Shown in pieces: positions 24,170 through 35,312 of a stretch of DNA of 64,000 nt; the first letter of the stretch is position 1, and every line of letters begins with the position of its first letter. The notes under the pieces were generated by a model. It was given only the letters and a program-made list of their open reading frames with translations, was not told the origin of the DNA and searched no databases. The stretch is from Paramisgurnus dabryanus (taxonomy: Eukaryota; Chordata; Actinopteri; Cypriniformes; Cobitidae): NCBI RefSeq assembly GCF_030506205.2, contig NC_133340.1:23465293-23529292 (forward strand), read 5' to 3'. Position numbers and translations under genes: made by a program.

Positions 24170-25521
24170 TAGAGCTGGGTGATATGGCCAAAAAATATCA
24201 CAAAAATGTTTTCTGTATTAGTCGATGCCAATAATTATCACAGTAAAGTTGTCTTTATTCATGTCAAATTAAAAGGCTACTTTTACTTCTGAATGAAAGT
24301 TGTAAAAACTAGACCGTTAATTATGGTTTTAAAATACTTTTTATTCAGAAAATGACAAACAATTTCCAAAAGAAGTGATCAATTGAGGTTGAATACAGAT
24401 TAGAATACTACTATTAAAATCAATATCCTGACGTCGTCTTGATGTTAATACTGTTGGTTATTAGGTTACCAATACCACTGTCATTTGCCCGATATACTTA
24501 ATGGAAACGCATCTAATTCACATTTGTTGGTCATCATCTTTTTTTGCTAATTTTGAAAAGATTTGCTTTATGTTTGAATGTAAACCCAGCTACTATGTGT
24601 CATTTTTTAACTCCACATACTTGCGCAGCATTACGCATAGGGCCAGATTTACTAAACGGGCAAATTAGCGTAAGTGCACAATTCCAAAAAAGCACAAATG
24701 GGAGGGATAATTTCGGCAGGTTATTTACAAAAAAAGCACAAATTAAATAACAAAGGTGCAATAGCTGATTTCCATAATGACCAACACAAGAGCAGTGCAA
24801 ATGAGTTCAGGGTCGCAAAGAAGAAGAGCTGATCTTGAGTTCAGTACCACGGACATCGCAGCGGAAAATTTGTGGTGTGTAATCCTAGCTAACGAAGCCA
24901 TGGTACACTGAAAAGAACTGGAGGACAAAAAAATAAAGTTTTACAAGAAGAAGTTTCAAAACGTCTAGTATTGTGTGACTTCTCCTAGTGACTCACCTTT
25001 TATTTACTTCATAAAATAAAAAATAACATGGCTCGGAAAACAATATTTTTTAATAATATGTTCCTCTGGCATTCCAAAAAAACTGTTAGATGTTAAAAGA
25101 ATCCTCTGCGTTGTATCATGCGCTCTCTGCGATGCCTCTTTTTTTTAAGAAATAAGCAGCTATTTTAAGCCCAAAACTATTTTTGACATGCTTTTTTGGC
25201 ATTAAATAATGGCGCAAATACCAGTCATAACACATGCGAAAACATTAGTAAATCGCGTTGTGTGAATCATTTAAATAATCCCAAAAATTTGTGTCTAAAA
25301 GGGAAAGTCCTAGAAATGCATATGCAAAAGGTCAGTCGTAAAAATAACTAGACCACACCTTTACAGCACTCATTATACGCCTTATGTCACTTTATTTAAA
25401 TGACAAAATGATGGTTTGCGCTGGTGCAAGCTTTTAATAAATCTGGCCCATAGTGTGTAAACTTCGTCATTATCGTTTTATTGTGGGAAAATTATCAGTA
25501 CTGAATTATCATCTAGCACTA
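24170..25521. mobile_element. hAT element with a second transposon nested inside
   Basis: Left end TAGAGCTGGGTGATATGGCC, reversed right end TAGTGCTAGATGATAATTCA. The 8-bp flanks TTTGGGCC (24162-24169) and TTTGGGCT (25522-25529) agree at 7 of 8. Without the nested insertion it is about 540 bp. Confidence 0.8.
24640..25449. mobile_element. Nested DNA transposon with GGGCCAGATTTA ends
   Basis: Left end GGGCCAGATTTACTAAACGG, reversed right end GGGCCAGATTTATTAAAAGC. ATA flanks both sides (24637-24639, 25450-25452). The short duplication and ends suggest a Harbinger/ISL2EU-type element; class uncertain. No transposase recognised. Confidence 0.8.
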
Positions 25522-25574
25522 TTTGGGCTACAAAAGCCATTTGTTTATGTTGTTGCCATTGATACTGGTCTATA

Positions 25575-26092
25575 CATATAGATTGTAAAAATATGGACGT
25601 AGTGTCCATGACATTTCCCATAGGTTTGTGAAGAGCTTTTTTAAAGCCAATAGTTGGCGCTGTCTGCGGTTGCTATCTTGGCAGTGCGTAACTGCGCATC
25701 ACTCGCGTATAACCGAAAATGGCTAAAGAGGCGGGAAGCTAAGGTGATTGGTTGCTGAAACTATGCCCGCCTAGCTCAATGGTAGTGACAGTTCACCCTT
25801 CACTCAAGTGGCCACGCCCTTAATTATGCAGAAGTTTAAGGCTTAATATAACTTAACGGATGAGTTACAAAAACAATTCACCACCCTCACATTTGTCATG
25901 AAGCTGTATAGAGCAAAAACACTTTTTGTACTAGGCTGTAAACATATTATTTCTGCTGTAAAGTTGGCCATTTTAACATAGGGGTCTATGGGAATTGACT
26001 TCCTTTTTGGAGCCAGCCTCTAGTGGCCAAAAATCACTTCCGTTTTGGCCTCAGACAACACATTGGAAGGTTGTCCCTCATCTATACATCTA
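25575..26092. mobile_element. Dispersed repeat, probably a DNA transposon
   Basis: Begins tatagattgtaaaaatatgg and ends near catctatacat. Holds tttcccataggtttgtgaag and agcctctagtggccaaaaat, strings I associate with a common cyprinid repeat. Terminal repeats are short and uncertain. Confidence 0.45.
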
Positions 26093-26246
26093 AAAAGGTA
26101 AATATGCAAAAAATCTTTAAAAGTTTGATATGATTTGGGAAATTTTAAGGCCGAAGTGTAATTTATTTTTGCGCATAAGCGAGGGTCCGCGTACAGTGCG
26201 CAATTTCGTCATCACAAAAGTGTGCACGTTCACAAATTGTACGCAT

Positions 26247-26520
26247 TCACTACCAGTCAAAAGTCTTAAAATATACATATATTTTCCTTATTTATATAAT
26301 TTTCTTTATATATTTTTACATTACATAATAATAATTTTGGGACTTATGTTGATGACAAAGCATCCAAAATAAATCAAAACTGTTATATTTTATCATCTGA
26401 AGTGCAGTCACCCTTTGCCTAGAAATTGCAAAACGGTACTCGTGTCATTTTATCAAGAAGCTTCTTGAAGTTTCACCTTTAAAGTTTCACACATAATCTG
26501 GGCTTTTATTGGCTGCTTTT
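26247..26520. mobile_element. Tc1-like non-autonomous fragment
   Basis: Starts taccagtcaaaagtctt, the familiar ACCAGTCAAAAGTTT terminus of fish Tc1 relatives, followed by cagtcaccctttgcctagaa and gaagcttcttgaagtttcac. A stub of the same terminus is at 2822-2840. Confidence 0.6.
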
Positions 26521-27624
26521 CCTTCAATATTCTGTCCATATTCTGCACAGCTATATATTTGTATATGAAAGTAATTTCAAGCATTTAACCATACACCTTT
26601 AAATGAAAAGTTTTTTAAGATCATAATTAACATTTCAGTCCATACCCCTACAGGAGAATGTAGTATGTTCCCCAGGAGATACATTGCATTTTGTCGCAAT
26701 TTGCATGCGTCCAACATCTGTGTACACGTACAAGTCAAACAATACTTCAACTGTGCACGTACGTTTGCGTACACATAAAAAACAGACCATACTCTAGGTT
26801 TTACAGTTTCTATGTTTTTCAGACCCTTTGTGTAAACTCAAACTGAACTTATCATGTAATGAATATTCAGACTTGAGAGAGCAGCTGTAGCAAATATAAA
26901 ACCCATCTTTCCTGTTACTTAGCAACAAGTACAGTGCTAATATTCTCCACCTGCTGAATATTTACTGTGTAAATGAGTGGTTTGGGATGGCGAAAATGAG
27001 ACACTGGTAACACGTGCCATGATCTTTGCACAGAGCCGAAACCCCCAAAGACCCCTCACTGCCACAGAAAGATAAATATTCACTTTTTGCCATTTTTATA
27101 CTCATGAATGTATTCCATTCATGATTGGAACAGGAAATGTAATTTATTTAAAGGTGAGAAAGAGTCTTCAGAAACCATGACTCAGAAATAACAGGTGGAA
27201 TAAACCTGGAGAAGGTTTTCCATGTCCTCACTCTGCTTCCACCCACACAACAAAAACATTAAGCCATTCATCGAATCAGAGGAATATTGTACAATTTTAT
27301 ATACAATATAAAAAAAGGCATTTTGGAGGTAACACATGACAGATTAAAGCGGTTGCCAGTGTCTTTTGTGAAAAGCAGCTTTAGTTTCACATCATCTCAA
27401 GCGTGTTCTTGATTTAAATATACGGATCAGGAAAAAAACCCATAATCAAGAATAGTTTCATGACTGACAGGGAAAATAAGATCAATCAGATCGGAGCCAA
27501 CTTGTAACACACGCTGAAGAATTAAATTTGTGTTGCTGTGGCAGGAGTTCGAGAATTGACTGCTAAACTAGACAGGTCTGAGGTCCATCCTAAAGCAATT
27601 CATCAGCTCTTGCCTTCAGCTGGC

Positions 27625-27646
27625 TTGAGAGAGAGAGAGAGAGAGA
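27625..27646. repeat. Short (GA)n tract
   Basis: About eleven GA units. Confidence 0.9.
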
Positions 27647-28555
27647 ATGCAAAACAAACTATAGTTCTCTCGCCCCTTCACTCTCAAAGCTGATTGTTTT
27701 AGGAGTCTATCAGTGAAGGTCTGAGGCTGATGCACAGATGATGGCTACTAAACTCAAGAGTCTCAAACTGAAGCACTAAAGGTGTCAAAACTGACACAGA
27801 TGCAAGATCTATTAAGCCGTCCAATCAGATGAGAGACATTGGTGAGAATACCTCTCATTTGATTGGATTGCTGAATAGGGTATATGGGAAACTTACTTCA
27901 GCATTTCTGTTAAACATAGTAGATCACTTTTGGTTCTGTATGGTCTACGCTGACATGGTGCTGTTTTCATACATGAAGCATTTAGGAGCTACCGAAGACG
28001 AGAATAACCAATGTCCAATGGATCTGCTCGGTAACATCTTAAACCCAAATAAAATAAATGTTTAAACTTCGTAGCTTTTGACAAAGGCATTTTGTTCTCA
28101 CATACATTTAGATATTAGAATAAAAAAGAACATAACACAAATAAAAATACTACGAATAACATTAACAAGCAACGATTGCACATACCGCCAACCGGAAGCG
28201 ATCAACCCAGTTTTCCAGTTTGGTCATGTGACGTTCGTCATATACCCTATTGTCTTTTTAGGTCTAAAATACCTAAAAAACACACAAACAAACGAACAAA
28301 CAAACAAAACAAAAATGTGTTGGCTTTACTACATACAACCCCAGAAGCATGTGACCACCAAACATGAAAATGATTGGTCGAAAAAACGTCACATGGTACT
28401 TTTAAAGTTTTTACTGTTTAAAGCACACACTACACACTGTGTTGGAATGTAAATAAGAAAAATGAGATATGAGTTTTTAATCACAACATATTATGTAAAA
28501 ACTAAGGTGGGGCAAACCAAAATAACCATTTTATGGAGAACATGTACATCTTACG

Positions 28556-28880
28556 CCGCATTCACACGGGGCGTAAGCGTTGACGCTTCCCATTCACTTT
28601 TAATGGGTGACGTCAAGCGTTGGCGAACTGAATTGTGGATCCGTCGGCGCCGCGTCAGTGCCGTTGCTCGCGGCAGAAGTTGAACATTTCTCAACTTTTC
28701 AAGCGGCAACGCATGCGTCAGCCAATCATATCGCTTTATGCAAATAACCTAGGCAGAGCCAGCCAATTACGTTTATGGAAGACCGGAGCTTGTGGTGCGG
28801 CCACAGTGATTGGCTGTTGGCCACGCTTCAGACAAGCCTTCCGTCAAGCGTTAACGCTTACGCCCAGTGTGAATGTACGG
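28556..28880. mobile_element. Inverted-repeat MITE (ATTCACAC-GGGGCGTAAGCG type)
   Basis: Left attcacacggggcgtaagcg and reversed right attcacactgggcgtaagcg, followed by ttgacgctt / ttaacgctt. The interior is GC- and CpG-richer than its flanks. Target duplication not resolved. Confidence 0.8.
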
Positions 28881-28954
28881 TTATTGGCTTTAAACTAACC
28901 AAATCTTTCAATGCTTAGTTCATTTTTATGTAAGATATGTTTTACCAAACATAA

Positions 28955-29290
28955 TCCCAGCAAGCAATTTTGCGTTTGAAAGATGTCTAATAGCCGACTA
29001 AACCCAGCCCAGATGTCTAGAAATTTTGGGCTGTCAGTGAAACTTTAATAGATGTCTAACCGTAGCCCATAAATAAATAAATGAAAGCAAACATTTTCTG
29101 TTGACTTTGCTTCCATGATGGAATAAAGTCTCACATGTTATTTTGGCAAAAACAACTTTTATTTATTTTATATTTTTATTTAGCATTTATTTTGGCTAGA
29201 AGTGGGTTATTCAGTATATATACAGTAGCTGGACTATATCGGGTCTATACTTAACCTAGATGGTGAAATGACAGTTATTGCTTGCTGGGA
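28955..29290. mobile_element. MITE with TCCCAGCAAGCAAT ends
   Basis: Left TCCCAGCAAGCAATTTTGCG, reversed right TCCCAGCAAGCAATAACTGT. Internal agatgtctaatagc/agatgtctaaccg repeats. No clear target duplication. Confidence 0.75.
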
Positions 29291-29445
29291 TAGTTCTCAC
29301 AACGAAATTTACGGGATTTGTGCATCTATGAGGTTGTTTATACCTGGTATTAAAATCCGTTTTTCAGACGCGAGCAGAAAAAATGAAGGGTTTAAATTGA
29401 CGCAAACTAAGTGAGTGAACAAAATATGTGAAGAAAAGATGTCCT

Positions 29446-30074
29446 CAGGGTTCCCACACCTTAGTTAACTTCAAATTCAAGGACCTTTCAAGGACTTTCC
29501 AGGTACAATACCAACAAATTCAAGAACTAAATGTGGGGACACATTTCAAATGAGAGCAAGGTTACGTTGTGTTACCTTATAAGATACATTGTTACAGTTC
29601 CCTTTTGAGGGAACTCGCGCTGCGTCACTGCGGTGACACTCTGGGGACGTCTCCAGGGGTAAGTGATAATATTGCCAAATACGGCATTACAGGGATGCAG
29701 GAAGTATGGCAAGGGAGACGCAGCATCTTGTTCCCTCCTCAGAGAACAACAGTTAAATACGTAACCAGAGACGTTTTCATGTGTCAAACACAACTATGCA
29801 AAAAAACATTTTGGTATGACATTCACATACAGAACATATAAGCATTTAAAGCGAACAGTTTAGCACGTGTGCGTAAAAAGTCTAGAACTTTTATTTTGAT
29901 ATCCTACACTACACAGGAAATATTATGGATTTTTTTCCAGAAAACTTCTTGCACAAAATAGATTCAAGCACTTTCAATGACCTGGATCTATGTATGTATA
30001 TTTTCAAAAACTTCCCAGGGCCTTGAGTTTTTTTCCCAGACTTTCAAGGATTTCAAGGACCCGTGGGAACACTG
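29446..30074. mobile_element. hAT-like element with CAGGGTTCCCAC ends
   Basis: Left CAGGGTTCCCACACC, reversed right CAGTGTTCCCACGGGTCC. Mirrored motifs inside the ends (caaggacctttcaagga, tttcaaggatttcaagg). Flanking 8-mers do not match. It carries a nested insertion at about 29560-29770. Confidence 0.65.
29560..29770. mobile_element. Nested MITE (ggttacgt / ctgcgtc type)
   Basis: Left ggttacgttgtgttacc and reversed right ggttacgtatttaactgt, with inward matching gttccctttt...gaggga / gttctctgaggaggga and gcgctgcgtc / atgctgcgtc pairs. Confidence 0.6.
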
Positions 30075-30079
30075 CGTAC

Positions 30080-31710
30080 TGTAAAAATATTTTGCTCGGT
30101 AAATTACATTAGATAAATATGCAGAGAGTAGGCAGTCTTTTGTGGACATGTGCGTTGAATGCAATCCGGTCTTACGTGTTTTTGACTATGAATGTGGGCG
30201 AAAGTGGACGAGCTTAAAACGTTTTACACCTTGTTTACACCTGTTTTTAGCATCGTCCACTTGTGATCCGATCGACCAAAATGCATCTAAAAACCATGTG
30301 TTTAAACAGCTTAAAACATATGCATAGATGCTTTTATGCAAAGTGACTTACAATGAGGAAAACAATACAGCAATTCATCCTAAGTAGGCAATAAAATAAG
30401 ATAAGAGCTTACAATTTAAACTTTCCAAAAAAATTAACTTTTAAAACTTTTACAACATGACCTCTTTTATTTTCAACTAACGCTGTCAATTTCTGTACTT
30501 TAGTGACAGTCTGTAGGTAGCAGAATGTGGTCCCCATTGCTGTAGGTGTATAAAGTAAAGTCTGTCTCTGTGAAGGCTTGCACAGATCTGGGTAATTAAA
30601 GTGACCCTGCTGCCTCTCTACAATCAACAAAATGCCATTTCGACTTTCACAGAGAGCTATCAGAGGGGACAAGAGTTCGTCTTCACTTGTTAACACTAAT
30701 GTGAGACACAGCAGATGTAATTGGATGATGCTTGCAAATGGTGACCGTAACACTGACCTATCATCTGAACGCTCGCAAACTCATTTAAAGGCGCAGGAGA
30801 TCCTCATGAGAACGCAGAAGATGATTTCAGCGCAGACGGGGTCTGCGGCATTAATCAACTGTCTTGATGGATTCCTGCGAATGGTAAAGCTCATTTATTT
30901 AGTTTATAATGAGACATATTTGTAGCAAGTAACAAATTAAATTTATTCTGGGTGTGTAGGTGGTTTATTCATATTGGACTGTGAGGAACATGAATATTAG
31001 TCTGAGAAAAGTGTTTATTTATTCTCCTAATTCAAAAACAGTAGAAGTATATGATAAAGTAGCCCCAAAAACAATAATATACTCATGTTGTTTCAAGCAA
31101 GTATTAAGATCTTTGCACACCGAGTCCAAAATTATCATCTAAAATTTTTGCACTCATGTTGTGTCAATCACATTTAAACAATGGCTTCGTAAATTTGTCC
31201 AGCCTTGGTAAAATTTCTATTTTCGCAGCTGTAGCATACCTTACAAGTAACGCCAACAAGCGACAAGTTGATCCACTTCGTCTTGTAGCACAAAATATGC
31301 TACAAAAATCGTTGGTCGACCGCATACGTCATCAAGGTTTAATATTTCGGATTCAATTTCAGAAAAAAAAAAGTTACTTTTCAAGGTAAGAATGAAACTA
31401 TAATGATTGTATGTCTTAAAAGAAATCGATCTTAATTTTCTCATGTATTTTAACTGATATATGAGAACCTCGATGACGTAACTTCCGGAGAACGCACTCG
31501 AAGTCCTGTTCGGGACGTGTCCGGCGGAACTGGCACAAAATGGCCACCCTAATTAGTAGTGAAAAGTGCTAATGTTTGAAGACCACAATTTTGTATTGTT
31601 TTGCAACGGATTCATGAACATTCCTCTCAGTGTTCCAAAAGTGACAATTTGTATGTAAATACAAAAAAACGCACATTTTGGACTACAGTTGAAGATTTTT
31701 ACTCTCGAAA
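30080..31710. other. Non-coding sequence, possibly with old repeats
   Basis: No coding similarity. Frames of 97 and 114 codons overlap on opposite strands near 30409-30925 without recognisable motifs. Confidence 0.45.
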
Positions 31711-31714
31711 AATG

Positions 31715-31907
31715 CACTGTTAAAAGTGAAACATTGGATCAATTAAAAAATTACTTCAATTGGTAAAACATAAAAATTTTTAGTTATTTCAAATTACATG
31801 TTAAAGTGAAAAATACTTTAAATGAAAAATTTAAGTTGAACAACTTATTTTTAGGTGTTACCAATTTAAGTATTTTTTAAGTTGATCCAATTTTACTTTT
31901 TACAGTG
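31715..31907. mobile_element. CACTG-type palindromic MITE
   Basis: CACTGTTAAAAGTGAAACAT at left is mirrored by ccaattttactttttacagtg at right, with inner ggatcaa/ttgatcc and taccaatt/aattggta pairs. No TA duplication is evident. Confidence 0.8.
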
Positions 31908-31910
31908 GGC

Positions 31911-32068
31911 TGGGTTATTTTCAAACTATGCATTGTGTTAAAAAAAAAGAAGACAAACATGTTGGGTTGTAATTTAACCCATGCTGGGTTGTTTTAACTC
32001 ATTGCTGGATCAAACATTTTTTTACCCAAAACCCCAATGGTTGAAAATAACCCAGCAATTTTTATAGT
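31911..32068. mobile_element. GGGTTATTTTCAA-type MITE
   Basis: Left ctgggttattttcaa is mirrored by ttgaaaataacccag, with aacccatgctgggtt between. Remnants of the same kind lie at 35215-35312 and 45432-45541. Confidence 0.65.
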
Positions 32069-32069
32069 G

Positions 32070-32590
32070 TATTTTTTAGAGACATAAAATAAGTTATTGG
32101 TTCCCCCAGAGTACACATGTGAAGTTTTAGGTCAAAATACGCTACAGATAATTTATTATAACATGTTAAAATTGCCACTTAGGTGAGGTGAAGGGAAAAA
32201 TTTGCCGTTTTGGGGTGTGTCCTTTTAAACTCTTTCCCCGCTATTGACAAGTTAACCCGTCAATTAAAAAAAAAACGCTTCCCTGCCAATGACAAGTATT
32301 TCCGGCTTTTCACAATACTTCTATGCTCTCTCTCTCTCTCTCTCTCTCTGCACTTAATGGCAGTCCGTGGTTGGATAGTGAAGATTAAGAGGCTGCATTA
32401 TTATAATAAGATCCCATTTTGACATCACAAAGGGAGCCAAATTTCAATGAGCTATTTTTTCAAATGCTTGCAGAGAATGGTTTACCAGTTACTGGGTTGA
32501 ACTTTCATGTTTTCCAGGTTGATAGAAGCACTGGGAACCCAATTATAGCACTTAAACATGGAAAAAGTCAGATTTTCATGATATGTATTT
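32070..32590. mobile_element. Dispersed repeat with a (CT)n tract
   Basis: Contains tttggggtgtgtccttttaa, acatcacaaagggagccaaa, atttcaatgagctattttttc and agtcagattttcatgatatg, strings I associate with a common zebrafish interspersed repeat. A CT run is at about 32328-32348. Confidence 0.5.
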
Positions 32591-32598
32591 TGTGCTCA

Positions 32599-32730
32599 TC
32601 TAGAGCTCAGTGGCAGAGCATTGCGTTAGGAGCGCAAAAGGTCATGGCTTTGAACCCAGGGAACACATATGCCTTGTATAATGCACTGTAAGTCAATTTG
32701 CATAGGCATCAGACAAAATAAATAAATGTA
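32599..32730 (+). mobile_element. tRNA-derived SINE
   Basis: A box agctcagtggcagagc, then attgcgttaggagcgcaaaa, then a damaged B box ggctttgaacccaggg. The tail atgcactgtaagtcaatttg...aataaataaatg is typical of fish tRNA SINEs. Confidence 0.75.
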
Positions 32731-34190
32731 AGTGCACTTTAAGACTGCAAATATATAATTACACTTTTTTCGGGTGAAATATTTCTTAAATCGCACTTCT
32801 GGTTGTCCACATTAAAGTACCCAAAATGACAGGTCACCAAACAACAGTAAATACTGAGAGCTTCTCAGAACAATGCATTACTATACAGTAAGAGATTTTT
32901 AGAGAATAAATGCTTTGCACACATTTTCTTTCCTAAGGCAATAAGGTGCTCATAATGGTTGATGGGAGAGGTCATGTCTGATGTCGAACTTCGAAAATAT
33001 GAAGTAATATCGCAGGAAATGCATAAACATAGACCAAAAAAGTTACATGGGCTGAAAAGAGACTGACAGAAATTTGAGAGCTCAGATCAATGTGGCTTTG
33101 AACTAACAACTGGTTTTGAATGTGAAGTCAAAGATGTCTGCGAGGGACATGACTCAAATATATTTCCTGCTATGGCGTCATCGACTGAGATATAACCTCA
33201 ACTCTGAATGTCCAGATTTGAAGTCTTGAGAAGATTCCTAATGCTTCTCTATTAAACATCTACATTTAATACTGTGATATAAAAGAGAGCTTTACAAAAC
33301 AATGACCTAAAGTTTAATGAATCCACAATTCTGTTCCAAAATCTCAACATATGCACTCAGTTTAAATAGATGCCTAGGGTGTAGGTTTATATGCGTATAA
33401 ATGGTACAGTAAAACATGATTGTACCTCAACAGCTCAAGGAAAATGAATTCCCTGTTAAACTTTTACTGGTTTTATCAAAGCAGTTAATAAACCACATAA
33501 GTAGCATTCATGTATTTTCATCTAAGGCTAACAGAAACTGACTCGATCGTTTAACGTCGTCGTCTGCTCGTCATGCGAAGACTAATGAATCTGAATCCCA
33601 TGTGATTGATGTCAGAGAGCATTCTGCAATATGCAAACCATCTTGCAATCTATCCCACAAATGGCTGCTGGTGTCACAATGACTACATTCATAAATCTGG
33701 AGCCCTGATTGGTTTTCCCGGTGTGCCCACATTAACCGAACACAGAATAGATCTCAGATATATTTAACCCCATCTTAAGAATTCTGCAGATTTCTCTGTG
33801 AAATAAACACAAAAGCCAATGAATGATCTTCCTCTTGGTTCCTATTAGAGAAAGGGTCATGGCTCATTACCGGCACACCTTAAGAGAAACACCGAAACAT
33901 TAAAGCTCGTGCGACCTGTGGCATTTTTTGTAATAATGCATAAATGCATCTTTGCAACTGTGCACTACGCAGTTAATAAAAATGTAAAGCTTAATAATGG
34001 CTTATGCATGACTAAAAAATGCAAAGATATCATTGCAAAAAAGTCAGGAAGATAAAGCTGTTTAAGTGAATCTGGGGTTGACTTTCACCCGATGGCAAGC
34101 ACTGAAGGAACAGATGGGACTGAAGATTGACGGATGTGCACTCGTATGCATCATTGCCTCAGTTTACTTTCAACACAGCTTTTGGTCAAA
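32731..34190. other. Non-coding, repeat-poor sequence
   Basis: No repeats noticed. A candidate conserved stretch lies around 33540-33760 (ctaatgaatctgaatccc, tgcaatatgcaaacc). No coding similarity. Confidence 0.4.
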
Positions 34191-34195
34191 AAGAA

Positions 34196-34673
34196 GCTGC
34201 GTTTCCATTACCCTTCAAATTTGCGACAATTGAAGTAGAGAATCAAAAATGCGCCCAATGGAAACTTCCATATATCGCAAAAAAGTTTTTATGCTCAAGT
34301 TAGGTGGTTTTTTGGCAATTCGGGGAATTCAAGGAATATATCGCAAAATTGCAATGGAAACAGTTTAAACGCATTTACAGGTCACCTGACATTTGATTGG
34401 AGGACAAGGCAGAGTAGGTGTGGTTAACTTTATGTGGCGTCACAAGAAACAACAAGCGCATGACATCATACAGTGCAATTGACTCCCAAATCGCTCTTGC
34501 AGTATTTTGGTTTCAAGTCGCTCTCTTGGAATAACTTATCGCGAGAGAACAAAATTACGTTTTGGTCGCATAACATCAGTTAATGGAAATGTTCTCATTT
34601 CGCCAATTTTTTGGCCATTATTTAGAAAATAACGCTAAAGTTTTGCGGAAATCTGTAATGGAAATTAAGCCGT
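34196..34673. mobile_element. Inverted-repeat MITE (GTTTCCATTAC type)
   Basis: Left tgcgtttccattac pairs with right gtaatggaaattaagc. Further inverted echoes: caatggaaac, aaatttgcga, tttgcggaa. Boundaries approximate. Confidence 0.55.
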
Positions 34674-34776
34674 TGGATTAACATTTAATCTGTGCTAAGT
34701 TGTGTCACACCAAAATGCAAGGTATTACCGAAGTATAATTTTTTTACGTACAAGCAATGGTTTGTATACTCTATGC

Positions 34777-34970
34777 CACAGATGGGCAACTTCGGTCCTG
34801 GAGGGCCGGTGTCCTGCAGAGTTTAGCTCCAACTTGCCTCAGCGCACATGCCAAAAAGTTTCTAGTATGCCTCGTAAGACCTTAATTGGCTGCTTCAGGT
34901 GTGTTTAATTATGGTTGGAGCTAAACTCTGCAGGACACTGGCCCTCCAGGACCGAAGTTGCCCATCCCTG
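34777..34970. mobile_element. hAT MITE with perfect 8-bp target duplication
   Basis: CACAGATGGGCAACTTCGGT at left, reversed CAGGGATGGGCAACTTCGGT at right. The arms continue through cctggagggcc and ctgcagagtttagctccaa(c). CTCTATGC flanks both sides (34769-34776 and 34971-34978). Confidence 0.93.
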
Positions 34971-35312
34971 CTCTATGCGCACCGCCAGATTTTTTAAACC
35001 TTGCTTACATTGTACGTGTAAGGTCGCACATGCGCTAACAGGAGTATGTAGTATGTAAGCCACGACAAGTATTGCAATTTGTAGCAATGTGCATACGTCG
35101 AACATCACTGCACGAGTATGAGTCAAATGAACTATGCTTTGCAAGGCTTTTTGCATGTTTGACCGTGCATATACACTCGCGTGTGCGTAAAAAAGATACA
35201 TTGCACAGGGCTCTAGCATTGGGTTACAGTAACCTATGGGTCATTTTGTCAATTTTTGAACTATCATTGGGTTGCAAAATAACCCAAAATGGGTTACTTT
35301 TACCCCTAGGTT

